Shown piece by piece: positions 46,754 to 55,988 of a stretch of 64,000 nt of DNA. The notes beneath the pieces are model-generated. The model did not search any database. It was not told the origin of the DNA and saw nothing but the letters and a program-made list of their open reading frames with translations. This DNA is from Sphingorhabdus sp. EL138 (GTDB lineage Bacteria; Pseudomonadota; Alphaproteobacteria; Sphingomonadales; Sphingomonadaceae), in assembly GCF_900258045.1 (NCBI RefSeq), contig NZ_OGVD01000003.1, forward strand, positions 682,001 to 746,000. The letters run 5' to 3'. The first letter of the stretch is position 1. Each line of letters starts with the position of its first letter. Made by a program: the position numbers and the translations under genes.

Positions 46754-48250
46754 TCACTTCTGTGATTTCATTGCGCCGGTCATCTCAAGAAACAGATCGC
46801 CGACTGCCGGATTTTGTTTCCGTCCCATCAGACTGACAATCACCGAGGCAAGCATTCCCAGAATGAACCCGGGGACAATTTCGTAAATCCAGTCGGACAG
46901 GGAGCCACCAGCAATGGTCAAAGGCGCGTATAGCCAGAACAATACGGTGCCCGCGCCGATCACCATTCCGGCAAGTGCGCCATCGCGCGTTAGCCCAATC
47001 CAGTATAAACTCAATAATATGATCGGGCCAAACGCTGCTCCAAATCCGGCCCAGGCATTACTGACCAGAGAAAGCACGTTGCTGTCACGGTCAAAGGCCA
47101 ACCCGATCGCCACAAGAGAAACAGCCAGAACCGAAAGCCGACCGATAAGTACCAATTCTTTTTGGGATGCGGACTTACGGATGAATATCTTGTAGAAATC
47201 CTCGGTCAACGAGCTGGAGGAGACCAGCAATTGTGAAGAGATGGTGCTCATGATTGCCGCCAGGATAGCAGCCAAAAGAAAGCCGGAGATAAGCGGGTGG
47301 AAAAGAACCTGGGAGAGCAGAATGAAAATTGTTTCCGGATCATCAAGAGTCAGACCTTCAGACGTGACGTAGGCCAACCCGAAAAGGCCGACAAGGACCG
47401 CGCCGATGACGGTAACAACCATCCAGGTCATGCCTATCCATCTGGCCACGGCAATGTCTTTGAGGGATCGGATCGCCATGAAGCGAACAATGATGTGAGG
47501 CTGCCCGAAATATCCTAAGCCCCAAGCCAGACTTGATATGATACCCAATATTGTAGCACCCTCGAACCAGGTCAAAGCGTCTGTGTTGACGGAATTTATC
47601 GCTACCTCAGTCGGACCCCAGCCCCCCAATACCTGCAGGGTGACAACCGGTACTATGACCAGTGCCAAAAACATGATGCAACCTTGCACAAAATCGGTCA
47701 GGCTGACGGCAAGAAACCCGCCGAAAAGCGTGTAGGCGATGACCACGCCAGCGGTAATGAAAAGCCCCAGCTCGTAATCAAGTTCAAATGAGGCCTCGAA
47801 CAGCTTGCCGCCAGCGACAATCCCGGCCGATGTATAGAGCGTGAAAAATATGATTATGACCAAGGAGGAAATGATACGCAGCGCACGGGACTTGTCCTGA
47901 AATCGTTTCTCAAAATAGTCCGGTATGGTGATCGCGTCATCAGCCATTTCGGTAAATACCCGCAACCGTGGTGCGACCAGCAGGTAGTTTAGATATGCCC
48001 CGATGATCAGGCCGACGGCGATCCATGCGGCACTGAGCCCGGACAGATAGATAGCCCCGGGCAGGCCCATCAACATCCAGCCGCTCATATCCGATGCACC
48101 CGCCGAAAGTGCACCGACGGCTGGATGCAAATTGCGCCCTCCAAGCATATATTCAGAAACGTTGCTGGTCGACTTGCGCCAGGCATAAAGCCCGATAGCC
48201 ATCATCAGGACGAAATAGGCTGCGAGCGAAATCATCTCTCCGAAATTCAT
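46754..48250 (-). CDS. putP: Sodium/proline symporter
   Basis: A 498-residue SSS-family transporter starting MNFGEMISLAAYFVLMM; this start has GGGG at proper spacing, while a Met two codons earlier does not. PutP hallmarks are visible: MLGGRNLHPAVGALSAGASDMSGWMLMGLPGAIYLSG, with the substrate- and sodium-binding region, and STISSQLLVSSSSLTEDFYK. It imports proline with sodium for the PutA encoded 124 bp upstream on the same strand. It is only distantly like the SSS protein at 826-2460. Confidence 0.95.
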   Translation of the reverse strand: MNFGEMISLAAYFVLMMAIGLYAWRKSTSNVSEYMLGGRNLHPAVGALSAGASDMSGWMLMGLPGAIYLSGLSAAWIAVGLIIGAYLNYLLVAPRLRVFTEMADDAITIPDYFEKRFQDKSRALRIISSLVIIIFFTLYTSAGIVAGGKLFEASFELDYELGLFITAGVVIAYTLFGGFLAVSLTDFVQGCIMFLALVIVPVVTLQVLGGWGPTEVAINSVNTDALTWFEGATILGIISSLAWGLGYFGQPHIIVRFMAIRSLKDIAVARWIGMTWMVVTVIGAVLVGLFGLAYVTSEGLTLDDPETIFILLSQVLFHPLISGFLLAAILAAIMSTISSQLLVSSSSLTEDFYKIFIRKSASQKELVLIGRLSVLAVSLVAIGLAFDRDSNVLSLVSNAWAGFGAAFGPIILLSLYWIGLTRDGALAGMVIGAGTVLFWLYAPLTIAGGSLSDWIYEIVPGFILGMLASVIVSLMGRKQNPAVGDLFLEMTGAMKSQK

Positions 48251-48374
48251 CTGCATCCCCGCCTGTTCTGTGACCCCAGAAATCCACTACGCGTTTGCCC
48301 GTCTCTATGCACGAAATATCTGCCAGATATCTGAAGGGGTTCCAGCGCAATAACTATCGATCGAAGAAGACTGG

Positions 48375-51300
48375 CTACGCAAGCAGCGACACATTCCCGC
48401 CTGCGGCCGTTGTATCAATACAGACGTGCCGCTCAACGAGACAACGACTGGCAAAATCTTGTTCGGTGATGAGCGGAATCAAGGGACCGTCACGATGGGC
48501 CAGTGCCTTGCGGATATCCCGAATATCTTCTGCTTCACTCCAGCATACGACTGCATCTACTCCGGATAGCTGGGTAAGATGTTCGCGGCTCAAAAATCCG
48601 TCCAGCGCATTTTCTCCTGTCGCTTCGGGGGCAACAATCAACGCTTCACACCCTTGTTCGCGCGCCGTTTTTGCCTGCGCTTGCGCATCCGCTGATGACG
48701 GACCCATGCACAATATCGTTCCGCGGGCATAGGTGAACAATTCGTTGGATTCCCCGGTGGGTCCGGGCATCACTCCATGGTCACGCGGTCGGGGATCGAC
48801 AGATGGCAGATTGTTGATGGCCGCCTGAACAGTTTCCAGCGCCAGAGCTTTTCCTGTAACGATCGAGTTTCTCGCGCTGTTGCTTCTGAAAAAGCGCGGC
48901 AAATAATGTGGTCCTCCGGCCTTTGGCCCTGTGCCTGACAGGCCTTCTCCACCAAATGGCTGGGAACCGACGACAGCGCCCACCTGATTGCGGTTAACAT
49001 AGATATTGCCAACTTTCATCGCTGAACTCAGTTTGTCGATTCGCCGTTCGATCCGGGTCTGAAGGCCGAAGGTCAATCCGTAACCGCGATTATTGATATC
49101 GCTGACAACGTTTTCCAGGTCCTCGTTTTCAAATGTCGCGACATGCAAAACCGGGCCAAATATCTCTTCGTCAAGATCATCGACGCCATTTATCCTGATC
49201 ACTGCCGGACCCACAAAATAGCCATCTTCAGGACAGCCCAATTGCTTCACCAGTCTGCCTTCCTCTTTTGCGCGCTTTACATGAGCTGTGATTTTCTTGC
49301 GAGCCGCCTCGTCAATTACGGGCCCGATATCCGTGGACAGCCACCACGGATTTTCCAGTTCCAGTGCATCCATTGCACCGTTCAGCATTTTCAGAAACGG
49401 CGTGGCGATATCCTTGTGCAGATATAAAACCCGCAAGGCCGAGCACCGTTGCCCGGCTGACTGAAATGCTGATGTGATGATGTCGCGTACCGATTGTTCC
49501 GGTAACGCCGTGGAATCCACAATCATGCAATTGAGGCCGCCGGTCTCTGCGATCAAAAGGGCATCAGCTTCCCCATTTTTAGAGAGATTCCGGTTGATGG
49601 TCTGCGCCGTTGCGGTTGAGCCGGTAAAGCATACGCCCTGAATGCGTTTGTCACCGCTAATGGCCGCACCCACTGTCGCCCCCGCACCCGGTAGCAATTG
49701 CAGGGACGCAAGAGGCACCCCTGCTTCGTGCAGCAGATTGGTAGCCAGAGCAGCAATCAAAGGCGTTTGATCTGCCGGTTTTGCTAGTACAGCGTTGCCA
49801 GCCGCCAGCGCCGCAGCAATCTGTCCCGTGAAAATGGCCAGCGGGAAGTTCCAGGGAGAAATGCAACTGATAATTCCGCGCGGTTCTTTTTCCGGCACCT
49901 GTTCGGCCTCCTTGGCATAGTAGCGCAGAAAATCGACCGCTTCGCGCAACTCGGCAATCGTATCAAACTGGGTTTTGCCAGCCTCTCTTGCCAGCAATGC
50001 GAAAATCTCTCCATGATGCTGTTCAAAAAGATCAGCTGCCCTTCGCAAGACGGCAGCGCGTTCACTGACCGGTGCATCCCAGATATGCGCATCTTCTATA
50101 GCGTTGGTGGCTTGCGACACATCCGCTTCAATTACTTCTCCCACCTCGTTTTCGCGCAAGGCGGGATTGAATATCTTGCGTGTTGTATCGCCGGTGACAG
50201 GTCGGACGGTGATCGGCGCGGCTCGCCAGAGTTTTTCGGCAAATGGAGCGCGCTCAGACACATATTCGTTCATGTCCATACGATTGGCCAGATCCCAACC
50301 GCGGGAATTGACACGACCTGGTTGATATAAGTCCGAAGGTTTGACGATCTTTGACAGATTTTGTTGCTGATCAGTTGCCAGAGTCTCGAAAGGATCGGTG
50401 GCAATCATTTCAGCGGGAACGGCGTGATTGGCCAGTTGATTGACAAAGGACGAGTTTGCACCGTTTTCCAGCAAGCGCCGAACCAGATAAGCTAGCAATT
50501 CGCGGTGCTTTCCTACCGGAGCATAAATCCGTGACCGGACCTTTTCGTTACGCAGCAATGCAGCATGTAATGTTTCACCCATGCCATGCAGCCTTTGAAA
50601 TTCGTAGTCTTTGCTATTGCCGGCCATCTCAAGAATGGCCGCGACGCTGTGTGCGTTATGCGTGGCAAACTGCGGGTAAATACGATCGGTCATTTTTAAA
50701 AGCTGCGCCGCGCAGCAGATATAGCTGATATCCGTTGCTGACTTGGTGGTGAATACAGGAAAATCGGGCACGCCGTCCATTTGTGCGCGCTTAATCTCGC
50801 TGTCCCAATAGGCGCCTTTAACCAACCGGACCATGATCTTCCTGTCGAGCTGCGTCGCAAGTGTGTAAAGCCAATCAAGGACAAAGCTGGCCCGCTTGCC
50901 AAACGCCTGCACCACAACGCCAAAGCCATCCCACCCGGCGAGACGTGGATCGCTTAGCACCATTTCAATCATATCTATGGACAGGCCAAGCCGGTAAGCC
51001 TCTTCGGCATCAATATTTAAACCAACATTGGCGTCGCGTGCTGTGCGCGCGAGCTCGCCTACCCGCTCCGCAAGAGCGGGAACTGCTTTTGCCTGCTGAC
51101 TCATCTCGTAGCGAGGGTAAAGGGCGGATAACTTGATCGAAAGGCCGGGGTTTTGACGCAGATCGTCGGAATGCGAGACGCGAGCTATTTCTTCTATCGC
51201 GTCAGAATAGGCCTTGAAATAACGATCCGCATCATCTTGTGTGATCGCAGCCTCACCGAGCATATCGTAGGAATAGGTTGCTCCCTTGGCCTTCCATTTT

Positions 51301-51854
51301 TCAGCCCGCTTCAATGCCAGTGTCATGTCTTCGCCGAGTACAAATTGATTGCCGAGCTCTTTCATGGCCTGGCGGACGGCAACCCGGATCACGGGCTCGC
51401 CCAACCGCTTAATTGCGCCTCTTAGAGCCTCGAGCGGTCCTCGGCTTTCCGGTTCCTGTATTACACTACGTGTCATCGTGAGTGCGTAAGTTGATGCATT
51501 GACCAGCGCGCTGTCTGACTGACCGATATGGTCTCGCCAGTTGGAGGGACCGATCTTGTCCTCAATCAGGTCATCAATCGTCTCGTTATCTGGAACACGC
51601 AACAGGGCTTCCGCTAATGTCATAAGCGCGAGACCTTCATCTGAGGAAAGGCCATATTCGCCCAGAAAGCTCTCAGTCAGTGTCGGTCCTGATGCGCGTC
51701 TGACCTCCTGAACGACTTGTATAGCCCGTTCCCGAATTCGGATGCGCGTGTTTTCATCAGGACCGAATGTTGATGTGAGATATTCCAGAATTTCCGCTTC
51801 GTCAGCGCGATGATGGGCACGAATTTTTTCACGGTGATCAAGCAGAATATTCAT
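48375..51854 (-). CDS. putA: Bifunctional proline dehydrogenase / L-glutamate gamma-semialdehyde dehydrogenase
   Basis: A 1159-residue PutA. After an N-terminal helical arm (1-200) comes the FAD-dependent proline dehydrogenase barrel (about 215-480), with SIKLSALYPRYE, NVGLNIDAEEAYRL, MVRLVKGAYWDSEIK and the terminal RRLLENGANSSFVNQ. The aldehyde dehydrogenase half (about 560-1010) has SPWNFPLAIFTGQ, CFTGSTATAQ, LIAETGGLN and Cys804 in SAGQRCSALR. The last 130 residues are a degenerate C-terminal domain. No ribbon-helix-helix DNA-binding domain is present, so it is not an autorepressor. It oxidises proline to glutamate. An operator-like palindrome lies 46 bp upstream. Confidence 0.97.
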   Translation of the reverse strand: MNILLDHREKIRAHHRADEAEILEYLTSTFGPDENTRIRIRERAIQVVQEVRRASGPTLTESFLGEYGLSSDEGLALMTLAEALLRVPDNETIDDLIEDKIGPSNWRDHIGQSDSALVNASTYALTMTRSVIQEPESRGPLEALRGAIKRLGEPVIRVAVRQAMKELGNQFVLGEDMTLALKRAEKWKAKGATYSYDMLGEAAITQDDADRYFKAYSDAIEEIARVSHSDDLRQNPGLSIKLSALYPRYEMSQQAKAVPALAERVGELARTARDANVGLNIDAEEAYRLGLSIDMIEMVLSDPRLAGWDGFGVVVQAFGKRASFVLDWLYTLATQLDRKIMVRLVKGAYWDSEIKRAQMDGVPDFPVFTTKSATDISYICCAAQLLKMTDRIYPQFATHNAHSVAAILEMAGNSKDYEFQRLHGMGETLHAALLRNEKVRSRIYAPVGKHRELLAYLVRRLLENGANSSFVNQLANHAVPAEMIATDPFETLATDQQQNLSKIVKPSDLYQPGRVNSRGWDLANRMDMNEYVSERAPFAEKLWRAAPITVRPVTGDTTRKIFNPALRENEVGEVIEADVSQATNAIEDAHIWDAPVSERAAVLRRAADLFEQHHGEIFALLAREAGKTQFDTIAELREAVDFLRYYAKEAEQVPEKEPRGIISCISPWNFPLAIFTGQIAAALAAGNAVLAKPADQTPLIAALATNLLHEAGVPLASLQLLPGAGATVGAAISGDKRIQGVCFTGSTATAQTINRNLSKNGEADALLIAETGGLNCMIVDSTALPEQSVRDIITSAFQSAGQRCSALRVLYLHKDIATPFLKMLNGAMDALELENPWWLSTDIGPVIDEAARKKITAHVKRAKEEGRLVKQLGCPEDGYFVGPAVIRINGVDDLDEEIFGPVLHVATFENEDLENVVSDINNRGYGLTFGLQTRIERRIDKLSSAMKVGNIYVNRNQVGAVVGSQPFGGEGLSGTGPKAGGPHYLPRFFRSNSARNSIVTGKALALETVQAAINNLPSVDPRPRDHGVMPGPTGESNELFTYARGTILCMGPSSADAQAQAKTAREQGCEALIVAPEATGENALDGFLSREHLTQLSGVDAVVCWSEAEDIRDIRKALAHRDGPLIPLITEQDFASRCLVERHVCIDTTAAGGNVSLLA

Positions 51855-52183
51855 GGTTTATCAGTGTCCTCGGAAACTAATGGATGAACTCTCGGGGCTG
51901 TGCATTCGAATGTAGAAATGGTGAAGGTTTTTGCCTGATATTCTGATTCGATAATATCGCTTTGCCTTCAATTTTCCGGGGTATCGCAATTTGGGCTTTG
52001 AACACAAGCTTTGTGAAATTGTGCTGTCGATTTGGAGTGAGGCGAGCGTTGCATAAACCGTAAACCGTCCCTTGTGTGATACCCTAGCGGCGCTAATACT
52101 CTACCATTGCGACCGCCCAGCGATTTTGGTTCCGGAAAGCAGATATTTGCGAAATCTCACTATTATGTTCCCCAAGTCATTTA
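51855..52183. other. Divergent region between putA and the tandem HxlR-type gene
   Basis: 329 bp, AT-richer than the flanking genes. It carries the putA operator candidate and must hold both promoters. I see no gene, and otherwise only a short tandem TAAACCG repeat near 52060. Confidence 0.5.
51900..51915. promoter_or_regulatory. Palindromic operator candidate upstream of putA
   Basis: GTGCATTCGAATGTAG contains the same CATTCGAATG core as the element at 778-793, 46 bp upstream of the putA start, the same distance as before the SnoaL-like gene at 5210. It may be bound by a proline-responsive or general amino-acid regulator. Confidence 0.55.
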
Positions 52184-53173
52184 ATGTCAGCCCTATTATT
52201 CAGTAAAATCAGTGCCTATATTCCCGGACTCATGAACCTCTCCGTCAAGCAAATTGAATCTCCAATGATCAAGACATGCTCCATCTGGCGGTCTTTGGAA
52301 ATTCTTGGTGATACGCCTATATTGCTCATTCTGGAATCAATGTGGTTGGGTTCAACCCGGTTCACGGAGCTTAAGGATCGCACGGGTTTGCAAAAAGCTC
52401 TGCTTTCAAATCGTTTGCATCGACTCATCAAAAACGGCCTGCTCCGTAAAGGACAGGCCGTCGGCGGTTCCAGGCATCTGGAATATCGATTGACCGAGAA
52501 AGGAGTCGACCTGTTTCCGACCGTGTTGACGCTGTACGTATGGGAACGAAAATGGGGATCGGCTGATAGCCGGCGTAATTTGGAGCTGCAGCATGAAGCC
52601 TGCGGATCGCGGTTGAACCCGGTTCCGGTTTGCAGGTCGTGCGGCAAAGCTTTCGGTTTGCATGAGGTTTCTTTCGTGGAAGGCCCGGGCGTCGGATTGA
52701 TGCCCGCATCCTATAGCCGAAGGCGCAATCAGGTGACCTTTCAGTCGGATCATCCTTCCTTGTTGCGGGGTTCGGTGGAAATTTTGGGAGATCGTTGGTC
52801 TGCCCTGATCATGCGAGCAATCTTCACCGCATTACGGCGTTTTGACGAGATCGAAGCTGATACCGGTGCTTCGCCAGCCATTGTTGCCGATCGTCTGAAA
52901 AACCTTGTCGCAATCGATGTCCTGAAAGCGAGGCCCTATAATCATCATCCTTTAAGGAATGAGTATTTCCTGACGACCAAGGGGTTGGAATATTATTCCG
53001 TGATCATGATGTTGATGCTGTGGGGAGACAAATATTACGGTGCCGCAGATGGACCGCCGGCTATCCTGACTCACACCAGTTGTGGGGCCCATTTGATTCC
53101 GGAAATTTCATGCGGCAGTTGTGACAAGACGGTCGCGCCGCAAGATGTCGCCATTGTCGGCCTGAACGACTGA
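52184..53173 (+). CDS. Tandem HxlR-type winged-helix regulator with duplicated Cys/His motif
   Basis: A 329-residue protein made of two fused HxlR-type winged-helix domains: residues about 32-130 (CSIWRSLEILGDTPILLIL, LSNRLHRLIKNGLL, YRLTEKGVDLFP) and 193-290 (SVEILGDRWSALIMRAIF, VADRLKNLVAIDVL, YFLTTKGLEYYSV). Each is followed by the same metal-ligand pattern, H-x2-C-x9-C-x2-C: His137, Cys140, Cys150, Cys153 and His297, Cys300, Cys310, Cys313. HxlR proteins normally dimerise, so this may be a built-in dimer with two zinc sites. Its targets may be the carotenoid-oxygenase operon just downstream or putA opposite. The start is uncertain; Met17 is an alternative. Confidence 0.88.
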   Translation: MSALLFSKISAYIPGLMNLSVKQIESPMIKTCSIWRSLEILGDTPILLILESMWLGSTRFTELKDRTGLQKALLSNRLHRLIKNGLLRKGQAVGGSRHLEYRLTEKGVDLFPTVLTLYVWERKWGSADSRRNLELQHEACGSRLNPVPVCRSCGKAFGLHEVSFVEGPGVGLMPASYSRRRNQVTFQSDHPSLLRGSVEILGDRWSALIMRAIFTALRRFDEIEADTGASPAIVADRLKNLVAIDVLKARPYNHHPLRNEYFLTTKGLEYYSVIMMLMLWGDKYYGAADGPPAILTHTSCGAHLIPEISCGSCDKTVAPQDVAIVGLND

Positions 53174-53261
53174 CACCGCTCTTCTGAAAACGAATGGATA
53201 TTGCTTGACGATCGCAGCGCGATGCTCTTTAGATCAGTGACTTTAATAACCATACCAAAAT

Positions 53262-54734
53262 GTGGAGTCCCCTCTATTGTCCCAGTCAGCTACCGCAGTG
53301 AAAACTACATTGTCGCCAAACGATCACCCCTATCTAAACGGCGCATGGACACCCAATTTCGAAGAGCATGACAGTGATGATCTTGAAATTATTGGTGAAA
53401 TCCCAGCGGATATTGACGGTATATATGTACGCAACACGGAAAATCCGGTGCATGATGCCATAGGCCGGTACCATCCCTTTGACGGTGACGGGATGCTGCA
53501 CATGATGCAGCTTTCAGGTGGAAAGGCGGAATATAAAAACCGTTTCATCCGCACCCGTGGTTTCGAGGCGGAGCAGGAAGCCGGGCGCTCCTTGTGGATT
53601 GGCTGTATGGGTAACCCCAAAAAATCGGAACGATCCGGTTGGGGCGCGCACGGGCATATCAAGGACAGCTCTTCAACCGATGTGGTTGTGCATGCTGGCA
53701 GCATACTATCAACATTCTGGCAGTGCGGAGAAGGCTATCGTTTGGACCCGGCGACATTGGAAACACTGGGTATCGAAGGTTGGGCTCCGATTGATGGTAT
53801 CTCCGCCCATCCCAAACTGGATCCCAAAACCGGGGAGCTACTGTTTTTCAACTATTCCACCCATGCCCCTTACATGCATTACGGGGTTGTCGGAGCAGAC
53901 AATAAGTTGAAGCATTATATTCCTGTTGAGTTGCCAGCGCCGCGTTTGCCGCATGATATGTGCTTTTCGAGAAACTATTCCATCCTGAATGACTTCCCGA
54001 TGTTCTGGCCGCAGGCTGCAATCGATAATGGTTTCTACATCCCTGTCTTTGACAAGAATATGAAGTCACGATTTGCTGTGATTCCGCGCCATGGGAACCC
54101 GGAAGACATAAAATGGTTTGAAGCGGATTCAACCTACGTCCTGCACTTCATGAATGCCTATGAGGAGGGGCATGAACTGGTCATGGATGGCTATTTTCAG
54201 GAAGATCCGCGGCCGGATCCGCTGCAATCCATGCCCGACGAATATAAAGCCATGGGATCCAATCTCGATCTTCATTCCCTGAAAACCCATCTGCATCGCT
54301 GGCGGTTCAATCTGGAAACTGGTGAGACGGCTGAGGAGCGTTTGTATGATGACGAGATTGTCGAATTTGGTACAATCAACCCGGCTGTTGCAGGCGAGAA
54401 GCATCGCTATGTCTACAGCGTAACTGGTGAAGATGGCTATTTCCTGTTCACTGGTATGATCAAACATGATCTGGAAACCGGTGAAACCCAACATTATGAA
54501 TTCGGTCCAGGCCGTTATGGTTCCGAAGCCCCATTCATTGCGCGCAAAGATGGGAAATCGGAAGATGATGGCTATTTGATCAGTTTTATTACAGACATGA
54601 ATCTCGATCGTTCGGAATGCGTGATAATGGACGCGAAAAATTTGGAAGCGGGACCAATATGTCAGATCATATTGCCGCACAGGATCTGCAGTGGCACACA
54701 TGCCGTATGGGCAAATGCGGATGAACTGCGCTAA
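53262..54734 (+). CDS. Carotenoid oxygenase-family protein (non-heme iron cleavage dioxygenase)
   Basis: A 490-residue seven-bladed propeller enzyme of the RPE65/CCD family. The four iron-binding histidines can be placed as His183 (SAHPKLD), His231 (LPHDMCF), His295 (LHFMNAY) and His480 (GTHAVWAN); the N-terminal GIYVRNTENP and HPFDGDGMLH are also conserved. Such enzymes split a double bond with oxygen to give two carbonyl products, from carotenoids, apocarotenoids or stilbenes. It may start at GTG 53262 or at TTG 53277, the latter having GGAG at good spacing. It leads a run with a thiolase and a DUF1295 protein, and follows the tandem HxlR gene. Confidence 0.9.
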   Translation: MESPLLSQSATAVKTTLSPNDHPYLNGAWTPNFEEHDSDDLEIIGEIPADIDGIYVRNTENPVHDAIGRYHPFDGDGMLHMMQLSGGKAEYKNRFIRTRGFEAEQEAGRSLWIGCMGNPKKSERSGWGAHGHIKDSSSTDVVVHAGSILSTFWQCGEGYRLDPATLETLGIEGWAPIDGISAHPKLDPKTGELLFFNYSTHAPYMHYGVVGADNKLKHYIPVELPAPRLPHDMCFSRNYSILNDFPMFWPQAAIDNGFYIPVFDKNMKSRFAVIPRHGNPEDIKWFEADSTYVLHFMNAYEEGHELVMDGYFQEDPRPDPLQSMPDEYKAMGSNLDLHSLKTHLHRWRFNLETGETAEERLYDDEIVEFGTINPAVAGEKHRYVYSVTGEDGYFLFTGMIKHDLETGETQHYEFGPGRYGSEAPFIARKDGKSEDDGYLISFITDMNLDRSECVIMDAKNLEAGPICQIILPHRICSGTHAVWANADELR

Positions 54735-54745
54735 GGGGTTTTACT

Positions 54746-55975
54746 ATGTCTCGGAAAATCTATGTTCTAGGCGGTCATCAAACCGATTTTGCCCAAAACT
54801 GGACGCGGGAAGACATGTCCCTGTTCGATCTGTTCTCGACATCCGTTCTTAAGGCATTGGAAAAAACAAAACTTGAACCGAAAGATATAGAAGTCGGCCA
54901 TGTCGGCAATTTCGTAGCAGAATTGTTCACCGGTCAGGGTATGTTGGGCGGTTTTTTCGGCCATGTGCATAGAGATTTTGCTGGTATGCCAGCGTCCCGT
55001 CATGAAGGCGCCTGTGCGTCCGGATCGCTGGCGATTTTAGGCGCAATGACCGATATCGAAAGCGGCCGTTATGACCTGGCCTGTGTGGCCGGCGTGGAAC
55101 TGATGCGCAACGTGTCAGGTGCGCAGGCAGCGGACAATCTGGGAGCGGCGATCTATGTCGGTGAAGAGGGGCAGGATGCCAAGTATATCTGGCCTGCGAT
55201 GTTTTCCGATCTCGCCGAGGAATATGACAAGAGATATGGTCTGCGCCATGAACATCTGATGGAAATTTCCAAGACTAATTTCGATAATGCGCGGCGCAAC
55301 CCTAATGCGCAGAGCCGAGACTGGACGTTTGGCGATAAAAGTTTCACGCAGGATGATGAGGATAATCCGGTCATAGAAGGCTGGATGCGTAGGCAGGATT
55401 GCGGGCAGGTGTCCGATGGTGCTGCCGTAGTCATTCTGGCTTCCGAAGAGCGCGCAAAACAATATGCAGACGCGCGCGGTATAGGGTTTGAAAGCCTGCC
55501 GCAGATTAAAGGATGGGGCCATAGCACCGCGCCGATGTTGATGCGCACCAAATTGGCGGATAGCGCGAATGACGACTATGTTCTGCCGTGGACACGCAAA
55601 GCCATCACTGACGCGTATCGGCGTGCAGGTATTGCCGGGCCGGCACAACTGGATGCCATCGAAACTCATGACTGCTTTTCAGTGACCGAATATATGGCCA
55701 TTGAACATTTCGGGATCACCGCACCCGGTGAAGCCTGGAAAGCGATTGAAGAGGGTGTGATTGCTTTCGACGGTAGCTTGCCAGTCAATCCATCGGGCGG
55801 ACTGATCGGAATGGGACATCCGGTTGGTGCAACAGGTGTCCGTATGATGCTTGATGCGGCAAAGCAGGTAACAGGGAAAGCCGGAGACTATCAGGTTGAA
55901 GGCGCAAAAAACGTCGGCACGTTTAATGTCGGGGGGTCAGGAACGACAAATTGTTCTTTTGTCGTCGGAGTTTAA
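54746..55975 (+). CDS. Thiolase-family acetyl-CoA acetyltransferase (SCP-x-like)
   Basis: A 409-residue thiolase-superfamily protein. The nucleophilic Cys90 is in EGACASGS, with the GMGHPVGATG His loop near residue 355 and a second Cys in GTTNCSFV at the C terminus, so the catalytic set is intact. The sequence is closer to the SCP-x/DitF-like branch, which acts on sterol, branched or cyclic acyl-CoAs, than to FadA. It starts 11 bp after the carotenoid-oxygenase gene with AAGGGG, so the two are co-transcribed and presumably share a pathway. Confidence 0.88.
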   Translation: MSRKIYVLGGHQTDFAQNWTREDMSLFDLFSTSVLKALEKTKLEPKDIEVGHVGNFVAELFTGQGMLGGFFGHVHRDFAGMPASRHEGACASGSLAILGAMTDIESGRYDLACVAGVELMRNVSGAQAADNLGAAIYVGEEGQDAKYIWPAMFSDLAEEYDKRYGLRHEHLMEISKTNFDNARRNPNAQSRDWTFGDKSFTQDDEDNPVIEGWMRRQDCGQVSDGAAVVILASEERAKQYADARGIGFESLPQIKGWGHSTAPMLMRTKLADSANDDYVLPWTRKAITDAYRRAGIAGPAQLDAIETHDCFSVTEYMAIEHFGITAPGEAWKAIEEGVIAFDGSLPVNPSGGLIGMGHPVGATGVRMMLDAAKQVTGKAGDYQVEGAKNVGTFNVGGSGTTNCSFVVGV

Positions 55976-55988
55976 GGGGGAGGTAGCG

